This document shows positions 28,108 to 36,963 of a DNA stretch of 64,000 nucleotides, one piece after another. The translations under genes and the position numbers were made by a program. The stretch comes from an uncultured Psychrobacter sp. (lineage in GTDB: Bacteria > Pseudomonadota > Gammaproteobacteria > Pseudomonadales > Moraxellaceae), in NCBI GenBank assembly GCA_947501045.1, contig CANMUI010000003.1, positions 330,689 through 394,688 on the forward strand. Direction: 5' to 3'. How positions within the stretch are numbered: position 1 is the first letter of the stretch; every line of letters starts with the position of its first letter. The notes beneath the pieces were generated by a model. It was not told the origin of the DNA, did not search any database, and worked only from the letters and a program-made list of their open reading frames with translations.

Positions 28108-29757
28108 ATGACTGAAAAGCCAGCCTTATCTATGACGTCACGAATATCAAGATTAGCCATAGCTTTAGGGTTATTTGCTCTGCTGTATTCGCTGACCAAT
28201 ACCTATGCTGAAAAGATATTTCTTGGCAAGCAGATAGATGGCTTTAATACATCTAGTCACCTGCCGCAGGTGAATCTTTATGTATTAGCCACTGCAATAG
28301 ATGCTAATATCTCTTTTATCGCCAGCATGATTGTGCCTTATAGCTGGTCAATTATTCTATTTTGCGTCAGCTTTTTTATGGTAAAGACCTCGCGCCAGCT
28401 GTCTTTATTGACGCAAAGACTGGTTTTAGCAACCCTTTTTGCTTGCCTTATCTTTTATCTATTTCCAGCTAGATTTAGCTTTGTGCGTCCTTCTATCGAT
28501 AACTGGACTCAGCTTGGCTATCAATTTTTAGCGGCTACGGACAAACCTTTTAATCAATTCCCCTCCTTACATGTCACTTATGCCTTATTGCTTGGCATCA
28601 CATTATGGCAACCTATTAAAGTAGATAACTGGCATTTGACGTTATTGTACCGCCTACTCTTGGTTGGTATTTGCAGCTTAATCATCGTCTCTACCGTATT
28701 TACTTATCAGCATCACCTGTTAGATGTGATTGGCGGTTTTGTACTGGCCGCGCTCGTTTTAATCATGGTCAATCAATTACGTAGCTATTTGGTCGTTAAA
28801 TATATAACGCTAGCTATCACAGGGTTTTTGCTCATTGCCATAGCTGGCTTTTTTCTAAGCTTATCGTTTGCAACCTCAAATTTTTCACACTTATATTCTT
28901 TAAACATATCTTTTAGCTTGGTCATTGAAGGGCTTTTTTTTGTTTTGGCCTTATATTGGTCAATTAGCTTTTTGGCAGTAGCTTGGCTTTATCAATACCC
29001 GAGTCAAATGCGGAATAAAAATTGCTTTAAAAAAGATACGCAAGGTCGTTTGAGCTTAGCGACTTGGGTTAAATTTGCGCCGTTATTGTTGAGTTATCGT
29101 TTGATGTCGTCTTTGGGACAAGGTTATGAGTTACGCTGGTTAAATAAAGGTGATGGCAAGCTGAGAACTGATAAAGCTCCCAGTTTATACCGTTTTATTT
29201 ATAATCCAAAAGCTTACCATCTTGCTAATGGCATTTATGCTGTAGCTACGCCGCGCTTGGCAAAGGCAACTATGTTAAACGGCTTAGCGACAATGAACGC
29301 TCATACTGACAATTATCATATTATTATCGTCGACCTTACCGCAGAAGTATCCAGTCATTTTTCGACTTTAAAAATGGCTATAAAAGACAGTTCAGATATG
29401 TCAATGACGCTAGATTATCTGTATTTACCATTGTTAGATTTGCAGTCTTTAGGTGAGATAAACCTTAAAGACATAGTGCACTTGTTTGAGCAATTAGATG
29501 AACTATTGCTTACTAAAGATGCAAGGAAAAGCGAAATACTTATCAATTTTCACTGCGTCATGGGACTGTCCCGTAGCGTGGCGCTACACGTTTTGTATTT
29601 GGCTTATCTTGGCAAATCAACGACTGATTTAACGACCGACAACTATTTATCATGGATAAACGAGCATTATCCAAACGCGCACATCAACGCTGAGTATTTG
29701 CCAAAAGCTATCGTAGAGCATATGGCTATTGCAAAAACCGACAAGAAGACGTTATGA
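28108..29757 (+). CDS. ynbD: PAP2 / dual-specificity phosphatase fusion, YnbD-like
   Basis: A 549-residue membrane protein with two phosphatase modules. The N-terminal part has about eight membrane segments and a lipid-phosphatase (PAP2/Aur1-like) site: QFPSLHVTY with His155, and HHLLDVIGG with His202/His203 and Asp206. The C-terminal soluble domain carries the dual-specificity/PTP loop HCVMGLSRS (Cys483, Arg489, a CX5R). E. coli YnbD has the same two-domain order; its function is not established. The cytidylyltransferase gene overlaps the stop by four bases (ATGA), so the two are translationally coupled. A role in dephosphorylating a phospholipid intermediate is inferred. Confidence 0.88.
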   Translation: MTEKPALSMTSRISRLAIALGLFALLYSLTNTYAEKIFLGKQIDGFNTSSHLPQVNLYVLATAIDANISFIASMIVPYSWSIILFCVSFFMVKTSRQLSLLTQRLVLATLFACLIFYLFPARFSFVRPSIDNWTQLGYQFLAATDKPFNQFPSLHVTYALLLGITLWQPIKVDNWHLTLLYRLLLVGICSLIIVSTVFTYQHHLLDVIGGFVLAALVLIMVNQLRSYLVVKYITLAITGFLLIAIAGFFLSLSFATSNFSHLYSLNISFSLVIEGLFFVLALYWSISFLAVAWLYQYPSQMRNKNCFKKDTQGRLSLATWVKFAPLLLSYRLMSSLGQGYELRWLNKGDGKLRTDKAPSLYRFIYNPKAYHLANGIYAVATPRLAKATMLNGLATMNAHTDNYHIIIVDLTAEVSSHFSTLKMAIKDSSDMSMTLDYLYLPLLDLQSLGEINLKDIVHLFEQLDELLLTKDARKSEILINFHCVMGLSRSVALHVLYLAYLGKSTTDLTTDNYLSWINEHYPNAHINAEYLPKAIVEHMAIAKTDKKTL

Positions 29758-30641
29758 CTCTTACCACAGATCAGTTATTCATCGCTTTTATCGTGACCAT
29801 AAATACTTTGGTGTGGGCATTATTTTTTGTACCGCAAAATCGTCGTAAGCATCCTAAGATCTATTTGATTGCGCGCTCATGGTGGTGGATGCTGGCATTG
29901 CTGTTCTCAAGCTATTTATTGAGTGTTTATTCGCCCTTTACTTGGTTATTAACGATGCTATTGGTAGTGATTGGTCTACGCGGCTGCTATGAGATCGCAA
30001 GACTGCTACGTCACAATAGCAAAATTAAATTTATTGCTAAGTTAAAGCGGCAGCAGGACAAAGAGACGCAAGAGAGCAATACTCAAATCACTGCAATTCC
30101 CGTAACCAATGCCACTATTCCTACGCCGCGCTTTAAAAGGGTTAGCTTATTAGATATTGGTTTTTCGATAGCATTTATCGGTTTAATCATTAGTTTTATA
30201 ATGCTCAGCCGATTAACTATCATCCGAGAACAGCCAGGCGTATTACTATTTGTGTTATTTGCCAGTCAATTTAATGATATTGCTCAGTATCTATGCGGCC
30301 GCTGGATGGGCAATCGCTTATTTAAACGTAAGCTTGCCCCTATTGTCAGTCCTAATAAAACCATTGAAGGGGCATTGTTGGGCAGTTTATTGTCGGCCAG
30401 TTTAGCGACAGTGTTAGGATTGTGGCTCACCTCATTTTCAGCGTTGGTGTGTTTCGGTATCGCTTACTTTTTAGCCGTTAGCGGTATCGCGGGTGATTTA
30501 TTTGAGTCAGCTTTTAAGCGTCGCCACGGTATTAAAGATACCGGAACCATGCTAGCCGGACATGGCGGTATTTTGGACCGCGTGGATAGTTTATTGATTG
30601 GCGTGCCTGTTTTTACGGTGGTTTATTGGTTGGTATGGTGA
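29754..30641 (+). CDS. ynbB: CDP-diglyceride synthase-like cytidylyltransferase, YnbB-like
   Basis: A 295-residue integral membrane protein of the CdsA family, which forms CDP-activated lipids from phosphatidate and CTP. VSPNKTIEGALLGS (about 198-211) and the C-terminal signature GHGGILDRVDSLL are intact, including the Asp residues that bind the metal-CTP. Length matches E. coli YnbB (~298). It is a paralogue-type CdsA, not placed next to dxr/bamA. It overlaps the phosphatase gene by four bases. Its 3' end overlaps the convergent dehydrogenase gene by 19 bp. Confidence 0.9.
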   Translation: MTLTTDQLFIAFIVTINTLVWALFFVPQNRRKHPKIYLIARSWWWMLALLFSSYLLSVYSPFTWLLTMLLVVIGLRGCYEIARLLRHNSKIKFIAKLKRQQDKETQESNTQITAIPVTNATIPTPRFKRVSLLDIGFSIAFIGLIISFIMLSRLTIIREQPGVLLFVLFASQFNDIAQYLCGRWMGNRLFKRKLAPIVSPNKTIEGALLGSLLSASLATVLGLWLTSFSALVCFGIAYFLAVSGIAGDLFESAFKRRHGIKDTGTMLAGHGGILDRVDSLLIGVPVFTVVYWLVW

Positions 30642-31483
30642 GGCGTTTTATCTAATTTTCTTCGTATTATCCAATAAAGAACGCGTTTAGGTGCTTTATC
30701 TAAAGCTTGCGTAAGATAAAGCATTAGTTTTGGAAAAACGGCTAGCTCAACGTTATCTGTTATAGCCTTCATAATATGCTCTACCGCTTTTGCTTGTGTC
30801 ATGATAAAAGGTTTATGACTGGCATCACCATGGTTAAGATCGCGTAGAGTTTGGGTGTCGACATAACCTAGAGCGATACAATTAACGTTGATGTTAAAGG
30901 GTTTTAGCCCCAAGCGATACGCACTAGCAGTGGCAATCATTGCGCGTTTGCATTTGGCATAGAGACTGGCGTACGGATAACTCATGATGCCGGCAATAGA
31001 GGACAGACAGACTAATGCTGGATTGTGATCGTTGGCATTTAAGTCTGCTTTGCCATGATGGTTATTGATTTTTAATTGCTCGCTTGCCCAGTCAAATACC
31101 GCTTGAAACGCTTGCAAATTAACCGCTAGCATACGCGCGCTGTCTTGTTGGTTTAAACTAAAAACTCGCTCGTTTAGATACCAACCGGCACAGTAAATAA
31201 AACGCTTAAAGTTATGCCTCTCTAGCTGCTCAAATAACTGTCTTCGCTCGTTAATATCCGTTATATCACATTGGAAAGTTAAAATATGCGGCTGCTCGTT
31301 ATTAAGCCGCTGAATTTTGTCTCTACTTTTGCCCACCACCACGACGTGCCAGCCTAGTTTAAAATGCCTGTTTGCCAAGGCTAAACCTATGCCACTAGTG
31401 CCGCCAATAATGATGACACAAGGTTTAAACGGCTTATTGAGCGATTGATAAAATAATCGCTCGTCTATATTAGCAGGCTGCAT
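30623..31483 (-). CDS. Short-chain dehydrogenase/reductase in the ynb-like cluster
   Basis: An NAD(P)-dependent oxidoreductase of 286 residues from ATG 31483. GGTSGIGLA near the N-terminus is the Rossmann motif. LSSIAGIMSYPYASLYAKCK supplies the Ser, Tyr and Lys catalytic residues (YxxxK). The frame opens earlier, at TTG 31507 abutting the patatin stop, but AAAAGGAG sits four bases before the ATG at 31483, so that start is chosen. It is the last gene of the minus-strand unit. Its position suggests reduction or oxidation of a lipid intermediate; the substrate is unknown. Confidence 0.85.
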   Translation of the reverse strand: MQPANIDERLFYQSLNKPFKPCVIIIGGTSGIGLALANRHFKLGWHVVVVGKSRDKIQRLNNEQPHILTFQCDITDINERRQLFEQLERHNFKRFIYCAGWYLNERVFSLNQQDSARMLAVNLQAFQAVFDWASEQLKINNHHGKADLNANDHNPALVCLSSIAGIMSYPYASLYAKCKRAMIATASAYRLGLKPFNINVNCIALGYVDTQTLRDLNHGDASHKPFIMTQAKAVEHIMKAITDNVELAVFPKLMLYLTQALDKAPKRVLYWIIRRKLDKTPHHTNQ

Positions 31484-31507
31484 AATACTCCTTTTCTGAC
31501 CCATCAA

Positions 31508-32695
31508 TTATAACGATGCTAAATACTGCTGCGTACGCTGATAGCCATAATCCCACTGCGCCTGCATTTGCGCCACAAAACCTGCATAATCGGCGTGAAT
31601 AAGCGCTACGTTGCCTTGTCTTAAGTTAAGACGCTTACGAATGTGCATTTTAGCCAGTCGTTTGCCATTATCAGCAAAGGGTAGCCAGTGAATAGTTGAC
31701 TTTTGAGGTTCTGATAAATCTTGAGGCGGTTGTTGAGCGTGTAAAAAATCATGAACGACTTGCAAACGACTATTAGGATCAAACCCAAATACGCGCTTAA
31801 TAGCAGGGGCGGCAAGCTTGGTGTCGTAGCCTGCTTTGGTTTCGGCAAATACCGTAGCCCCCAGTTGGCTCGCCAGCTCAATAGGGGTTAAATCAATGAC
31901 CCCGCCCAAACACCAGCCCAATTTGGCTACCTGAATTGGCGTTAGATAGTACATATCCGCCATCGACGCTCGCACCGCTTGCTCGATACCTGCATCGGTT
32001 ATATTACTTATGAAAATATCAGGAAGTAGCCGATTGGGTGCATAGCGGTGCGTTGGGCAATTTAGTCCAGTGCTTTGCTGTGACACTTGATTGGTATAAT
32101 TCATAACTTTTGAGGAGGCAAATAGCACTTCTTGTAGCTGCACTGATTTAGAGTCAGTCTGACTCTCTTTTACTATTAGACGGCTGGCAATAATAGCTAT
32201 GTCAGGTGCACTATTTTCTTTCGCACGGTTTTGACTGATTTTACTTTCAGCTTTTTGTTTTAAATCAATCAGTTCGTTTAACCACTGGTTTTCATTACTG
32301 ACTTCAAACATCGCCAAATGTTGCAGCTCTGCCAGTAGCTGATCATGCATTTCTAACGTTTGCAGCTCAGCTAGCTTTTTAGGACGATTAAATAAATACC
32401 AGCGCCTAATAGCATTTTGGAAAAAGTTAGGCCTAGTGCTTTTTGATGATGCAAGGGATACGGCTTGAATGGCTTGTAGCACGTGATAAAGCTCATAGCT
32501 CTGTGCCAGCTGTTTTAGCTGATGAGGCTCGGGCGCTATCTCTACCAACAAGGCCGATAAACTGCCGCCGCAGGTTGCCATAATCAAATCTGGTTTTAGA
32601 TCTTGCTCACACAAAGCGGCATAACTGCCCAAATAGTAGCCAAAACGCGAGCCACCACCAGAGAACAGCTGAACGCGATCATAAATAGGACTCAT
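31508..32695 (-). CDS. Patatin-like phospholipase-family protein with degenerate catalytic dyad
   Basis: A 395-residue protein from ATG 32695 (a TTG at 32722 is the alternative). The oxyanion loop SGGGSRFG (about residues 12-19) and a nucleophile elbow CGGSLSA with Ser45 mark the patatin fold. The last Gly of GxSxG is Ser47. The dyad motif normally read as DG[GA] is LGG (residues 263-265), in WCLGGVIDLTPIELA. Loss of the catalytic Asp argues for an inactive or altered enzyme, perhaps a lipid-binding partner. A central helical Gln/Lys-rich region (about 105-200) has no recognised domain. It lies just behind the YnbA-YnbC fusion and just before the dehydrogenase gene. Confidence 0.78.
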   Translation of the reverse strand: MSPIYDRVQLFSGGGSRFGYYLGSYAALCEQDLKPDLIMATCGGSLSALLVEIAPEPHQLKQLAQSYELYHVLQAIQAVSLASSKSTRPNFFQNAIRRWYLFNRPKKLAELQTLEMHDQLLAELQHLAMFEVSNENQWLNELIDLKQKAESKISQNRAKENSAPDIAIIASRLIVKESQTDSKSVQLQEVLFASSKVMNYTNQVSQQSTGLNCPTHRYAPNRLLPDIFISNITDAGIEQAVRASMADMYYLTPIQVAKLGWCLGGVIDLTPIELASQLGATVFAETKAGYDTKLAAPAIKRVFGFDPNSRLQVVHDFLHAQQPPQDLSEPQKSTIHWLPFADNGKRLAKMHIRKRLNLRQGNVALIHADYAGFVAQMQAQWDYGYQRTQQYLASL

Positions 32696-32733
32696 AATGT
32701 TGTCAGCCTTATAGCTATTCAAAACGCCTTATC

Positions 32734-35478
32734 TTAAGTTTCAACTATAGAAGGCTTAGCCCAGTCTTTATTTGCAGTTATATCTTTATCTGCCTGTGTA
32801 TCATTGATTGACTCTTTAGCGTCAGGCGATTTTATAGCCAATGAGACCGTAAATATGCCAAAACGATCAATACGCATATCCACCTTTTTAAATCCTGCCT
32901 GCGTTACCAATTGATCCATCTCAGCTTGCGAGCGGCAGCGCATCACCCAGTTAGTGCCGCGATGATTGTTCAAAGTTTTACTGATAAATTCTTGCTCAGG
33001 ATGCCAAGGCTGATTGGTATAAATGAAATAGCCATTCGTATCTAAACTGTCATAAATTCCTTTAATGGCAGTGCTTACCAAATTATTATCTGAAAATAGC
33101 TCAAATACTCCCGAGGCGATAGCAATATCAAAGTGCTCAGCGGCTTTTGAAGCGTTATTTGCAATAGCATAACTATTACTATCAAAAGCGTCTTTTTCTA
33201 ATACCGTGACTCTGTTGCTAATCTCAAGCTGCCCCGCCTTATCAGTCATTACCGTGACATTATGCGTATCATAGTCGCGCAGCTCCGCTTGCAATGTCGC
33301 AAACTCAGTTAATAAATCAAACGCATAATAGCCATTGCCGCTAGCGATATCGAGTAGCTTAATTTTGGTATTATCTGTGCTATCGCTAAGTTGACGATTA
33401 TTAATAGCGAGACGCGCAAGCTCGAGTAAATGCTCACGACGGATACGAATCCCTTGCCAGCCGATATTGCTCAGATAAAACTTATCTACCGCCTTGCCAA
33501 AGCCATTTGTACCTGCTGGCTGATTTCTATATACCTTATCAAGCGAGCTACCCGAATCAAAGCCATGCTCAAGCCCTGTGGCAATCGCATCACTCACATG
33601 ACCGAATTTTTGCATGGCAAAGCGGGTTACGGCAAAGCTTGGATTAAACGGCTTAATAGCTAGACGATCCACCCTATCTTTGCTAGCGCTACTGATATGA
33701 GCCTGGGTTAAATCAACGCTTTGTATAGGGGTATCAAATAAACTATCGGCAAAGTCAATACAATCGCTGATCACATCAGCTTTATTGGTCTCATGAAATA
33801 TGGCATGAAAGCTATCCGGATACAGCTGCCAGTGTTTAGTAGGCGCAGCAAGCTTTTCATAAAACTCACGCTCAGCTTGTTTATCAACCACGTAGTCTTT
33901 GCCCGCACATAGGATAAAAGTCGGTACAGTTATCGCGCTGGCATCATCTAGCAAGCGCTGTCCGGTCGCATGAGTATCGATCAATAAATCGCTAGATATG
34001 GAGCTAGAGATAAGCGGATCCTCATTGTAGGTTTGCTGCGCGTCTTTATCATGAGTCAATACCTGCGCTTTGACATAACTTGAGACCCGTGACATCAGAC
34101 CAAATTTGCGCGCAATCTTGAGCGCAGGAATCGCCAGTGGAATATAAAGGCGGATACTAATAGCAGGCGTGCCCAGTATCATCCCGCGAATACTCGGGGC
34201 ATAATCATGTACCCACGCTGCTGCTAGTACTGCGCCAATACTGCTGGCGACAATAACCGTATCTTCAATACCAATGCCAGTTTGTGCGATCACCAATTGT
34301 ACAAAATCATTTAAATCGCGCTCAAGCTGGGTCACGCTATCAGCATGGTCTTTTACGCCCCCTGAGCGGCCATTGCCGCGCGCATCCCAAGCAAACACTT
34401 GGTATCCTGCTAGCGCATAACGCTCACCAAGCTCATCTAAACGCCCGGAATGCTCATGCCCACGGTGCAATAAAATAACTTGTTTTTGCTGGATAGACGA
34501 ACTAGGAGCGCTGGACTGCACTAAAATCTTATTTAGCGGCTGGGTTAGCCAATAACGATAATAAATCGCTGTGCCATCATAAGCATTAAAACAGCTTTGC
34601 TTGCTAATGATCTCAAAAGGCTTGGATGATGAAAAATCCGCTGACGAATGATTTAAGTTATTTTTATTATCGTGAAGCTCATCATTTTTAACTTCTTCAT
34701 TATGCGTCTTAGCCATGGAAATTCCTTTTATAGTATTGGTGTAAGTCAGCGAGCGACTGTCTCGTAGTTGCGGAGCAGGATGTGATAATTCAAAATAACG
34801 CTTGAGCATAAAAGCTAAGCGATTAAAGCTGGTTTTTAGCAGTAATAACTGATTGATGAGTAATAAAGGCTGAACGAAGCGGCTCAGAGGAACACCAAGC
34901 GCTGCCAACGTACCTATGATACCTAACTCTAGCGCTCTATCACTTTTACCTAGTGGCCCTTGGTTGGCACGTTCATGAGTTGTAACTAGAGAGAATATAG
35001 CGATAAGCTCAGTTATAGTGCTTAAAATATTGACAGCATTGAGAGAAGTATTAGAACTTTTAAAAAGGTACTCTGGTTGATGGGCAGTGATTTGAGCAGT
35101 AGATGTTTTGTTAATATGCGAATGCAAACTAGCAATCAATAGCGTATCGGCAATGATATCGCCCGCTTCGTTAAGCACCGCGCCCAGTTTTGATGCTTGT
35201 CCATGCTCACGTGCCATCATACCGTCGATAGCATTTAACGCCATACGGCAGAACAGAGTAACGGGTAATATAAGCCAAGTGGTTTTATTTGAATGGAGTT
35301 TATTTTTATTATCAGAATGCTTGCAACCATCGATAGTAGCGATAATATAAGCCGTACCCGCGCTTATTAGAACCGCAATGACAGTGACCTGATTGGCAGT
35401 GACACCCCATTTGACCAATTCATTGCTGATAGGCCGAATCTGATTTTGAAATTGGGATTTGAGTTGGTACAGGGACAT
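32734..35478 (-). CDS. YnbA-YnbC fusion: CDP-alcohol phosphatidyltransferase + alpha/beta hydrolase + SAM methyltransferase
   Basis: One 914-residue frame covers three domains. Residues 1-250 are a membrane CDP-alcohol phosphatidyltransferase. Its motif is Asn82-xx-Asp85-Gly86-xx-Ala89-Arg90-x8-Gly99-xxx-Asn103-xxx-Asp107, so the first and third Asp of the classical motif are Asn. From residue 255 a lysophospholipase-like alpha/beta hydrolase follows (LLHRGHEHSGR; elbow ASSIG with Ser413 in this numbering; later Asp528 and His558). The C-terminal part is a class I methyltransferase (LLDIASGNGYY near 708). E. coli encodes these as separate YnbA (~200 aa) and YnbC (~585 aa). An internal ATG at 34716 with a strong SD could start a free YnbC of 660 residues. 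The first codon choice (ATG 35478; a GTG at 35490 is possible) follows the family N-terminus MSLYQLK. Confidence 0.85.
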   Translation of the reverse strand: MSLYQLKSQFQNQIRPISNELVKWGVTANQVTVIAVLISAGTAYIIATIDGCKHSDNKNKLHSNKTTWLILPVTLFCRMALNAIDGMMAREHGQASKLGAVLNEAGDIIADTLLIASLHSHINKTSTAQITAHQPEYLFKSSNTSLNAVNILSTITELIAIFSLVTTHERANQGPLGKSDRALELGIIGTLAALGVPLSRFVQPLLLINQLLLLKTSFNRLAFMLKRYFELSHPAPQLRDSRSLTYTNTIKGISMAKTHNEEVKNDELHDNKNNLNHSSADFSSSKPFEIISKQSCFNAYDGTAIYYRYWLTQPLNKILVQSSAPSSSIQQKQVILLHRGHEHSGRLDELGERYALAGYQVFAWDARGNGRSGGVKDHADSVTQLERDLNDFVQLVIAQTGIGIEDTVIVASSIGAVLAAAWVHDYAPSIRGMILGTPAISIRLYIPLAIPALKIARKFGLMSRVSSYVKAQVLTHDKDAQQTYNEDPLISSSISSDLLIDTHATGQRLLDDASAITVPTFILCAGKDYVVDKQAEREFYEKLAAPTKHWQLYPDSFHAIFHETNKADVISDCIDFADSLFDTPIQSVDLTQAHISSASKDRVDRLAIKPFNPSFAVTRFAMQKFGHVSDAIATGLEHGFDSGSSLDKVYRNQPAGTNGFGKAVDKFYLSNIGWQGIRIRREHLLELARLAINNRQLSDSTDNTKIKLLDIASGNGYYAFDLLTEFATLQAELRDYDTHNVTVMTDKAGQLEISNRVTVLEKDAFDSNSYAIANNASKAAEHFDIAIASGVFELFSDNNLVSTAIKGIYDSLDTNGYFIYTNQPWHPEQEFISKTLNNHRGTNWVMRCRSQAEMDQLVTQAGFKKVDMRIDRFGIFTVSLAIKSPDAKESINDTQADKDITANKDWAKPSIVET
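34716..34728 (-). promoter_or_regulatory. Internal ribosome-binding site and ATG for an independent YnbC
   Basis: On the minus strand AAAGGAA is followed by five bases and an in-frame ATG (codon 34714-34716) at the boundary between the transferase and hydrolase domains. The spacing is ideal, so translation could restart here and give YnbC alone as well as the fusion. Confidence 0.6.
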
Positions 35479-35590
35479 ATCTTTATGCACTAAAGTAGGC
35501 TACTGAGAAGTATAACAGGATATTGTAAGGGTATAGCAAACTATATGCCAAAAATTAGTTTGTAGTTGTCCTATTTTTCTATAGCTATTT

Positions 35591-36604
35591 TTATGCCTCT
35601 GCATCTTTGCCAAGAAAGATAAGCATAGAAGTACGCAGAGCCTCTTGCTCCATACCCTCCCCTATAAAGACAATGTCTCCGGCAGTCACATTACTTTGCT
35701 TGGCAGGTAAAATCTCCGGTTGCTGCATCACTTTGCGCACCGATTGTAATAACAGCAAACCCTCATCAGTATCTAAAACACCTTTAACGCGCAGTATCGT
35801 ATCGCCTCTAGCATGCAGCAGTGCTGATAACCAAACGGTAAACTCCACCCAATCAATATCTTTAGGAATGGCCAAGGAAGCCACCATTACTGGCGCACCA
35901 GTATGAGCTAAAGTAGACTCGTAAGTTTCAGTAGGTGCTGGTAGAGATGGAACAGGGCTTTCAACCCCGAAGGAAGATAAAGAGACGGGAGCGGCGGGGT
36001 TAATCTGAGTAATTGTCGCTACCAGGTTGGCTAACGACTGAGCGGGAGTTTCTTCTGCCTTAGCGATAACGATTCGATCAGCCGCTAGGAGTTGCTGCTG
36101 GCATAAAGGATCATTTTTTAGTGCCTCAGAAAAATGCAGTGCATCAACCATGATGATCGTTTCTCTAAGTGCAAAATGATAAATTAAAATCGGATGCTCT
36201 TTAATAGCGACAATAATGTCAGCAGGGTCAGCGAGACCGCTGGTTTCTATGATTAGAGTATCTGGTATCAAAGTATCTGGTATAAGCGTATCTGACTGAG
36301 TGTCAGTTTCATCTGCTTCTTTTGCTGGTGCGCTGGTACGAGATTCTGCCACTTCTAGCAGTGCAGCGATCATCTCATCCTTGCCTTTTGGCGTACCTGC
36401 TGTCCCTGTCAGCACTTTGACGCTCATGGCCTCGCCCAACAGCAAATCATCAACAGCTTGCTTGGCGGCTTCTTGAGTAAATACTTGCGCGTTGCCATAC
36501 GCTTTAGTAAATAGCGCATGACGCAGCCAAGTGGTCTTACCTGAACCCAGATAGCCGCTTAGCAGAACAATATCAAGCCTATTGTCTTGCAAGCTTGGTC
36601 TCAT
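35591..36604 (-). CDS. CobW/YjiA-type GTPase (COG0523 metallochaperone family)
   Basis: A 337-residue G3E-family GTPase. Walker A GYLGSGKT is at residues 17-24, followed by the ETSGLADP switch motif; the CobW C-terminal domain occupies roughly residues 230-330. The CxCC metal-binding motif usually present between these is absent; the corresponding stretch reads LTGTAGTPKGK. A run of three DTLI(P/I) units precedes ETSGLADP. COG0523 proteins insert or traffic metals for partner enzymes. The start codon overlaps the stop of the upstream CxxC protein gene (ATGA), so it is translationally coupled to the cluster with the deacetylase, its probable client (inference). Confidence 0.85.
   Translation of the reverse strand: MRPSLQDNRLDIVLLSGYLGSGKTTWLRHALFTKAYGNAQVFTQEAAKQAVDDLLLGEAMSVKVLTGTAGTPKGKDEMIAALLEVAESRTSAPAKEADETDTQSDTLIPDTLIPDTLIIETSGLADPADIIVAIKEHPILIYHFALRETIIMVDALHFSEALKNDPLCQQQLLAADRIVIAKAEETPAQSLANLVATITQINPAAPVSLSSFGVESPVPSLPAPTETYESTLAHTGAPVMVASLAIPKDIDWVEFTVWLSALLHARGDTILRVKGVLDTDEGLLLLQSVRKVMQQPEILPAKQSNVTAGDIVFIGEGMEQEALRTSMLIFLGKDAEA
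36248..36292 (-). repeat. Three tandem 15-bp units inside the CobW-type gene
   Basis: Three imperfect 15-bp copies encode DTLIP, DTLIP and DTLII. The last is the native strand leading into ETSGLADP, so the first two look like a recent in-frame amplification. Confidence 0.85.
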
Positions 36605-36897
36605 GATATTGTAGACGTCGGCGTAAGGTTTAAAGGATCGATAGCAAAACCTTGGCGTCTTTCTACCTCAGCCCAAAGCTCAGTTAGGTTGCCCACCATC
36701 ACTCTCGCGCCGCCCGGACATATCAGCTGCAACTGCGGGATCACCCCATCGGCATAAACTGAAAACCCATATGGTTTTAGCACGCGCTTTAAGATAGACA
36801 TCCGCTGAAACGTAGCTCTGATACGCATGCCTCCTGTTTGTGCTCCCGCTTCTGTCCAGTGTCCCGGCGCTGCTGGATTACCACAAGCATTACACAT
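36601..36897 (-). CDS. Small CxxC protein of unknown function, coupled to the CobW-type GTPase
   Basis: A 98-residue protein that begins MCNACGNPAAPGHWTEAG. Cys2 and Cys5 form a CxxC near the very N-terminus, a possible metal or redox site, and His13 could be a third ligand. The rest is a compact alpha/beta fold with a third Cys (about residue 60). AAGGAGAA upstream is a strong SD, and the CobW-type gene starts inside its stop codon. I do not recognise a named family. Tight coupling to a metallochaperone suggests a metal-related accessory role (inference). Confidence 0.8.
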   Translation of the reverse strand: MCNACGNPAAPGHWTEAGAQTGGMRIRATFQRMSILKRVLKPYGFSVYADGVIPQLQLICPGGARVMVGNLTELWAEVERRQGFAIDPLNLTPTSTIS

Positions 36898-36963
36898 AGA
36901 CCTTCTCCTTATAATTGATTTTGGCAGTATTCAAGACAAAGAATACTACCAAAGCCATTATGA

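Noticed and set aside
32734..34716. YnbC as a purely separate gene with its own start
   Set aside because: No stop codon separates it from YnbA, so the continuous frame is reported, with the internal start kept as a regulatory feature.
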